In this document: one piece after another, positions 59,693-64,000 of the stretch
How the letters are laid out: each line of letters opens with the position of its first letter
Numbering within the stretch: the stretch's first letter is position 1
Source: Actinobacteria bacterium OV320
GTDB lineage: Bacteria; Actinomycetota; Actinomycetes; Streptomycetales; Streptomycetaceae
Direction: 5' to 3'
Assembly (NCBI GenBank): GCA_001298545.1
Contig: LJCX01000027.1
Coordinates: forward strand, 310,001 to 374,000
Length of the DNA: 64,000 nt
The notes under the pieces: generated by a model
Told to the model about the DNA's origin: nothing
Database searches by the model: none
The model's input: only the letters and a program-made list of their open reading frames with translations
Made by a program: the position numbers and the translations under genes

Positions 59693-60508
59693 ATGGCGAT
59701 GGTCGACACCGGCTCCGTCCGGTTGCACGTACAGCGGATCGGCCCCCGGCAGGGCCGGCCGGCCACCGCCACCGTGGTCCTGGTGCACGGCCTGCTGACC
59801 GACAGCCTGGCCAGCTACTACTTCACCGTCGCCCCGGCGTTCGCGGCCGCGGGACTCGACGTCGTCATGTACGACCTGCGGGGCCACGGCCGCAGCGGGC
59901 GCCCCGCCGCGGGCTACACGCTCGACGACAACATCGACGACCTGGAGGCGCTGCTCGACCGGCTCGGGGTGACCGGGCCCGTACACCTGGTCGGCAACTC
60001 CTACGGCGGCACGATCGCGTTCGGCTACGCGGCCCGTCACCCCGAGCGGGCGGCGAGTGTCAGCCTCGTCGAGTCCGAACCGGCCACCGCCGCCTGGGCG
60101 GTGAAGCTCGGCGGGATCCTGGACCGGGTCATGACCCAGCTCGCCCACCACGAGTCCGACGCGATCGCCTGGATCACCGCGAACCGCGGCCACAACACGG
60201 CCCGCCTGGCCAAGGGCGCGGCCCGGCTCGCGCGGGAGACCTCCCTCGGCCGGGACATCCCGGCCAGCCGGGTGCTGACGGACGAGCGGATGGCCGCGGT
60301 GCGCTGCCCGGTGCTCGGGCTGTACGGCGCCGACTCCGATCTGGCCGAACTGGCGCCGTGGCTGCGGGCGGTGCTGCCGGACTGCCGCACCGTGGTGATC
60401 CCGGGGCATGAGCACTCGGTCCTGGTGGAGGCCTCGGGGACGGTCGGCGGGCACATCCTGTCCCTCGTCGAGAAGGCCGGGCGGGTGGCGGCGGAGGCGA
60501 CGGGGTGA
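59693..60508 (+). CDS. Alpha/beta hydrolase (thioesterase or acyltransferase role inferred)
   Basis: 271 aa. Triad: Ser103 in G-N-S-Y-G-G, Asp in L-Y-G-A-D-S-D-L (about 210), His in P-G-H-E-H-S near 240. Oxyanion H-G-L-L follows the first strand (residues 32-35). In lipid and polyketide operons such enzymes release chains from the carrier protein or move them to an alcohol. It is 3 bases after the ACP gene and overlaps the glycosyltransferase start by 4. No signal peptide. Confidence 0.85.
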   Translation: MAMVDTGSVRLHVQRIGPRQGRPATATVVLVHGLLTDSLASYYFTVAPAFAAAGLDVVMYDLRGHGRSGRPAAGYTLDDNIDDLEALLDRLGVTGPVHLVGNSYGGTIAFGYAARHPERAASVSLVESEPATAAWAVKLGGILDRVMTQLAHHESDAIAWITANRGHNTARLAKGAARLARETSLGRDIPASRVLTDERMAAVRCPVLGLYGADSDLAELAPWLRAVLPDCRTVVIPGHEHSVLVEASGTVGGHILSLVEKAGRVAAEATG

Positions 60509-61680
60509 GCCGGTTCCTGTTCGTCGTGCCGCCGTTGGTGGGTCACCTCAACCCGGCCGTCGGCGTCGCCGCCGAACTCACCGCACGGGGCCACCGGGTG
60601 GCGTGGGCCTGCGCCGATCCGGAGCTGGTCGGCCGGCTGGCGGGCCCCGCGGCCGGGGCGGTGTTCGCCTGCGGCGGGGCGCCGCCCGGAGAGCGGCCCG
60701 CCGACCTGCGCGGTCCGCAGGCGCTGAAGTTCCTGTGGGAGTGGTACCTGCTGCCGCTCGCCGAGGCGATGGCGCCGGGTGTGCGGGCGGCCGTCGAGGC
60801 GTTCCGGCCGGACGTCGTCGTCGCCGACCAGCAGGCCTTCGCCGGCGCGCTGGTCGCGGAGCGGCTGGGCCTGCCGTGGGCGACCTCGGCGACCACCTCG
60901 GCCGAGTTCACGGATCCGCTGGCCGGGCTGCCCAAGGTCCGGGAGTGGCTCGACGGGCGCCTGGCCGCACTGCGGTCCGCGATCGGCGATCCGGCGGGCG
61001 ATGCCGACCCCCGCTTCTCGCCGCATCTCGTCCTGGCCTTCAGCACACCGGAGTTGGCGGGCAACGCGCACGGGGGCGTGCGCTGGGTGGGCCCGTCGAT
61101 CACGGCCCGGCCGTCCGCCGCCGGCTTCCCCTGGGAGTGGCTCGACGGCGGCCGCGCCACCGTGCTGGTCACGCTCGGCACCGCCAACACCGACGTCGGC
61201 GGGCGGTTCCTCGAAGTCTGCCGGGAGGTGCTGCGGGAGCGGGCCGACCGGGTGCAGGGCGTGATCGTCGACCCGGGCGGCACGCTGCAGCCTCGGGGTG
61301 ACGACAAGGACGTGCTGATCCTGCCGTCGGTGCCTCAACTCGCCCTGCTGGGACGGCTGGAGAGGGGATCCGGGGCGGTGGTCTGCCATGCCGGGCACAA
61401 CAGCGTGTGCGAGGCCCTGTGGCACGGGGTCCCCCTGGTCGTGGCCCCGATCCGCGACGACCAGCCGGTCGTGGCCGGGCAGGTCACCGACGCGGGAGCC
61501 GGGGTGCGGGTGCGGTTCGGCCGGGTCGGCGCGCGGCAGCTGGGCGCTGCGGTGGACTCCGTGCTGGACGAACCCGGACACCGCGCCGCCGCCGCCCGGA
61601 TCCGTACGGCGTTCCGCGCCGCGGGCGGTTCGTCCGCCGCCGCGGCCCATCTCGAGGACCTGGCCAGGGAGTTCAGATGA
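60505..61680 (+). CDS. MGT-type glycosyltransferase (GT1 family)
   Basis: 391 aa from a GTG overlapping the hydrolase stop. The N-terminus V-V-P-P-L-V-G-H-L-N-P is the acceptor side; the donor-binding motif C-H-A-G-H-N-S-V-C-E-A-L-W-H-G-V-P and the catalytic-type H-x-x-x-G are in place near residues 290-310; P-I-R-D-D-Q-P follows. GT1/MGT enzymes attach a sugar from UDP- or dTDP-sugar to a hydroxyl of macrolides, sterols or lipids. In this operon the likely acceptor is a hydroxyl made by KR activity or a terminal alcohol of the synthase product. Confidence 0.9.
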   Translation: MSRFLFVVPPLVGHLNPAVGVAAELTARGHRVAWACADPELVGRLAGPAAGAVFACGGAPPGERPADLRGPQALKFLWEWYLLPLAEAMAPGVRAAVEAFRPDVVVADQQAFAGALVAERLGLPWATSATTSAEFTDPLAGLPKVREWLDGRLAALRSAIGDPAGDADPRFSPHLVLAFSTPELAGNAHGGVRWVGPSITARPSAAGFPWEWLDGGRATVLVTLGTANTDVGGRFLEVCREVLRERADRVQGVIVDPGGTLQPRGDDKDVLILPSVPQLALLGRLERGSGAVVCHAGHNSVCEALWHGVPLVVAPIRDDQPVVAGQVTDAGAGVRVRFGRVGARQLGAAVDSVLDEPGHRAAAARIRTAFRAAGGSSAAAAHLEDLAREFR

Positions 61681-62744
61681 GCGAAGAGAAGACGCCCGCA
61701 GAGCGGACAGCCGAGGCGCGTCCCGCCTACCGGGCGGACATCGCCGCCGGCCTGGACCGCTTCTTCGAGCCCCGCCGCACCAGCTGCCCGTGGTGCGGCT
61801 CGGTGGCGCTGACCACCCGGCTGCGCACCACCGACCTGCTCCAGCACAAGCCGGGCCGCTTCGTCCTGGACCGCTGCGAGGACTGCGGGCACACCTTCCA
61901 GAACCCGCGGCTGAGCGCCGAGGGCCTGGAGTTCTACTACCGGGACTTCTACGACGGGCTGGGCGAGGAGAAGCTCGGGGACACCTTCGGGGGCCGGACG
62001 AAGATGTACCGGGGGCGGGCCGGGTCGATGCCGGCGCACGACCCCGCGCCGAAGACCTGGCTGGACGTCGGCACCGGGCACGGTCACTTCTGCGCGGTCG
62101 CCCGGGAGGTGCTGCCGGGGACGACGTTCGACGGGCTGGACTTCACCGACGGCGTCGAACTCGCCGAGCGGGAGGGCCGGGTGGAGCACGGCTACCGGGG
62201 CGCGTTCCCCGAGCTGGCGCCCGAACTCGCCGCCCGCTACGACGTGGTGAGCATGTTCCACTACCTGGAGCACAGCACCGACCCCGACCTCGAACTGCGC
62301 GCCGCGCATCAGACGGTGCGCCCCGGTGGTCATCTCCTCATCGAGGTGCCGGACCCCGAGAGCCGCTACGCGCGGCTGCTGGGCCGCTGGTGGCTGCCCT
62401 GGCTCCAGCCGCAGCATCTGCACTTCGTGCCGGTGGCCAATCTGCGGGAACGGCTCACGCGGCTCGGCTTCACGGTGGTGGCGGAGCAGCATGCCGAGCC
62501 GCACGACCCGGTCGACCTGCTGGCCGCCGTATGGCTGGCGCTGGACCACGCGGCGCCGCGCGACGACGCGCCGTGGCTGCCCGGGCCGCCGGGCGCGCTG
62601 CGCCGCACGCTGCGCGGGGCACTGCTGGTCGCCGGGATCCCGGCGCTGATCGCGGGCACCCTGCTCGACCGGTTCGCGGTGCGTCCGCTCGCGCACCGGC
62701 TCGGTGTGTCCAACGCGTACCGGATCGTGGCCCGGCGCGACTGA
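61677..62744 (+). CDS. SAM-dependent methyltransferase with N-terminal zinc ribbon
   Basis: 355 aa from ATG 61677 overlapping the previous stop (ATGA). Residues about 35-70 form a zinc ribbon C-P-W-C-G...C-E-D-C-G. A class I methyltransferase follows: motif I L-D-V-G-T-G-H-G-H-F, then F-H-Y-L-E-H (catalytic/metal region) and R-P-G-G-H-L-L-I-E-V. The C-terminal 90 residues contain hydrophobic helices that might touch membranes. This layout is found in sugar and natural-product methyltransferases. It is the last coupled gene of the operon and may methylate the sugar or chain. Confidence 0.88.
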   Translation: MSEEKTPAERTAEARPAYRADIAAGLDRFFEPRRTSCPWCGSVALTTRLRTTDLLQHKPGRFVLDRCEDCGHTFQNPRLSAEGLEFYYRDFYDGLGEEKLGDTFGGRTKMYRGRAGSMPAHDPAPKTWLDVGTGHGHFCAVAREVLPGTTFDGLDFTDGVELAEREGRVEHGYRGAFPELAPELAARYDVVSMFHYLEHSTDPDLELRAAHQTVRPGGHLLIEVPDPESRYARLLGRWWLPWLQPQHLHFVPVANLRERLTRLGFTVVAEQHAEPHDPVDLLAAVWLALDHAAPRDDAPWLPGPPGALRRTLRGALLVAGIPALIAGTLLDRFAVRPLAHRLGVSNAYRIVARRD

Positions 62745-62844
62745 CGGACCGGTGCGCGCGCGGGTCCCGCCGTGCTAGCTTCGCCCCGTTCTCTTCAACA
62801 GGAATCCTGATGATCGACGGCACGGCTCGACGAACGGAACGCGC

Positions 62845-63798
62845 ATGTCCCTCCTGGCCAGACCGGCGGTGGCCGCCCTCGCCGCCAAGACGATGCAGGG
62901 CCTCACCGGGCTGGCGAGCCGCCGTTCCGGCGGTCCCGGCTCCATCGCCGACGGGCAGGCCCGTTTCCCGGAGCACCCCCGCGCGGTGCGGGAGCTGACG
63001 GTGCCGACCTCCGTCGCCCCGGCACAGGTCACGGTGTACGCACCCCCGGCCGGGACGGCGGCGCCCGCGCCCGTCCACGTCAACTTCCACGGTGGCGGCT
63101 ATGTCGTGTCGATGCCGGAGCTCGACGACGGGCTCTGCCGGTGGCTGGCCGCCGAGGCGGGGGTGGTCGTGGTCAACGTGAAGTACGTCGTCGCCCCGCA
63201 GCACCCGTTCCCGGCCCCGCCGACGCAGGCCTTCGAGGTGGTGCGCTGGGTCGCCGAGCACGGCGCGGAGCACGGCTGGGACGGCGGGCGGCTCACCGTG
63301 GGCGGACAGAGCGCGGGCGGCGGACTCACGGCCGCCGTGGCCCGCCAGGCCCTGGAACAGGGCGGGCCCGCGATCGCCCTCCAGGTGCTGCACTACCCAC
63401 CGCTGGACCTCGCCACCAGCGCGAAGGACAAGAAGGCGGCGGTCGCGAGGCCCGTGCTGCGGCCCTGGATGGCCGAGATCTTCGACACCTCGTACGTGCC
63501 GGATCCGCGCGAGCGCGCCCACCGGCTCGTCTCGCCCGCCCACGCCTCCGACACGGCCGACCTGACGGGCATCGCTCCGGCGCTGGTCATCACGGCCGAG
63601 TACGACCTGCTCAGGAACGAGGCGGTGCGCTACGCGGAGCGGCTGCGCGCGGCCGGTGCCCTCGTCGAGCACCATGACCTCGCCGGGGCCGACCACGGCT
63701 ACGACACCAAGGACGACGAACGAGCCCGGACCACCTACGCGCTGATCGCCCGTCATCTTCGACGGGCGACCGACGCCGGTGGGTCACAAGCCTCTTGA
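62845..63798 (+). CDS. HSL-family alpha/beta hydrolase/esterase
   Basis: 317 aa. H-G-G-G (residues 82-85) and G-Q-S156-A-G-G are the family's oxyanion and nucleophile motifs; Asp in A-E-Y-D-L-L and His in A-D-H-G-Y-D complete the triad. The hormone-sensitive-lipase family hydrolyses short or medium esters and lactones. It starts 100 bases after the methyltransferase and lacks the 4-base coupling of the other genes, so it may be a separate unit or a late operon member. It could trim or release the lipid product. Confidence 0.85.
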   Translation: MSLLARPAVAALAAKTMQGLTGLASRRSGGPGSIADGQARFPEHPRAVRELTVPTSVAPAQVTVYAPPAGTAAPAPVHVNFHGGGYVVSMPELDDGLCRWLAAEAGVVVVNVKYVVAPQHPFPAPPTQAFEVVRWVAEHGAEHGWDGGRLTVGGQSAGGGLTAAVARQALEQGGPAIALQVLHYPPLDLATSAKDKKAAVARPVLRPWMAEIFDTSYVPDPRERAHRLVSPAHASDTADLTGIAPALVITAEYDLLRNEAVRYAERLRAAGALVEHHDLAGADHGYDTKDDERARTTYALIARHLRRATDAGGSQAS

Positions 63799-63820
63799 GG
63801 TTGCGAGGGGGCGGGAGGGC

Positions 63821-63840
63821 GCGTCCGCCGCACCGGACGC
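63821..63840. terminator. Hairpin after the esterase gene
   Basis: GCGTCCG (63821-63827), 6-base loop, CGGACGC (63834-63840). It lies between the esterase stop and the end of the convergent reverse-strand gene at 63932. Confidence 0.55.
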
Positions 63841-63931
63841 CGCCCGGGTGGTCCGCAGGCGTCCTCCGCCGCACCGGCGTGCCCGGCCACCACCCCCTCC
63901 CCGGGTCGTCGCCCCGGGCAGCCACTGCCCC

Positions 63932-64000
63932 CTAGCCGGCGGCCTCCGGCAGGGCGACGCCCAGCTTCTCGGCACGCTCGGCCAGGTCGCGCCACACCTT
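63932..64000 (-). CDS. C-terminus of a reverse-strand gene (cut by window edge)
   Basis: The last 22 codons of a frame that enters from the right edge and stops at TAG 63932-63934; the end reads L-A-E-R-A-E-K-L-G-V-A-L-P-E-A-A-G. The amphipathic helix and codon use suggest a real cytosolic protein. Too short to identify. Confidence 0.4.
   Translation of the reverse strand, partial: KVWRDLAERAEKLGVALPEAAG

Overview
The window is chromosomal DNA of a high-GC actinomycete, almost certainly Streptomyces or a close relative. The reasons are the very high GC with G/C-biased third codon positions, many GTG starts and 4-base ATGA/GTGA gene overlaps, SARP/STAND regulators, DUF6325 and SHOCT proteins, a SAM-IV riboswitch, and PUFA-type type I polyketide synthases. 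I see no insertion sequences, phage genes, CRISPR array or rRNA. One tRNA (Pro, GGG) lies at 42.4 kb. Names of families and comparisons to other genomes are from memory, since no search could be run.

Left part, 0-21 kb. A truncated ATPase-type regulator, an astacin-like metallopeptidase and a DHA2 exporter are followed by what looks like a sulfur/thiamine-precursor island. It has a rhodanese-type sulfurtransferase, a divergent operon with two NMT1/ThiY-like binding proteins, permease, ATPase and an APH-fold kinase (5.4-10.5 kb), and a reverse-strand run (20.0-10.6 kb) with a polar-amino-acid ABC transporter, a GNAT acetyltransferase and four flavin-dependent (luciferase-like) monooxygenases. 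A GST-like protein follows. Expression appears to be set by RNA devices. I see a SAM-IV riboswitch with a promoter placed just before it, a diverged THI-box (TPP-like) element, a short ORF with three consecutive cysteine codons, and four short leader peptides that share a core of the form V/I-D-L/F-x-R-V-x-S/G-A-L/I, three of them ending the core in Cys.

Middle part, 21-47 kb. A DoxX protein, a sugar kinase plus class II aldolase with a divergent TetR regulator and a clear operator, and a coupled pair of unknown proteins lead to a signalling locus (27-33.4 kb). That locus holds a STAND/NLR ATPase with TPRs, a SARP-STAND activator whose TPR half is in another frame, a tiny secreted peptide, and a small helical protein. 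The STAND N-terminus and the small protein's C-terminus share a glycine-rich N..I..G...P..Q.RD..G motif that resembles bacterial amyloid-signalling (BASS) motifs. Metabolic genes follow: a GMC oxidoreductase, a cyclase-family hydrolase, an antiporter remnant, gluconokinase, cytochrome bd oxidase and a glucose-dehydrogenase-like SDR. An MFS/TetR pair with two operators, an atypical serine hydrolase and an atypical SDR complete this part.

Right part, 47.7-63.8 kb. One promoter with a palindrome next to its -35 box seems to drive a tightly coupled operon. It encodes a 2339-aa synthase (two FMN enoyl-reductase-like barrels, KS, AT, ACP, KR), a 1502-aa synthase (KS, AT, DH, PPTase), a free ACP, an alpha/beta hydrolase, an MGT-type glycosyltransferase and a zinc-ribbon methyltransferase. 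A separate HSL-type esterase comes next. The inferred product is a glycosylated, methylated lipid or polyene chain made by a compact PUFA-like machinery.
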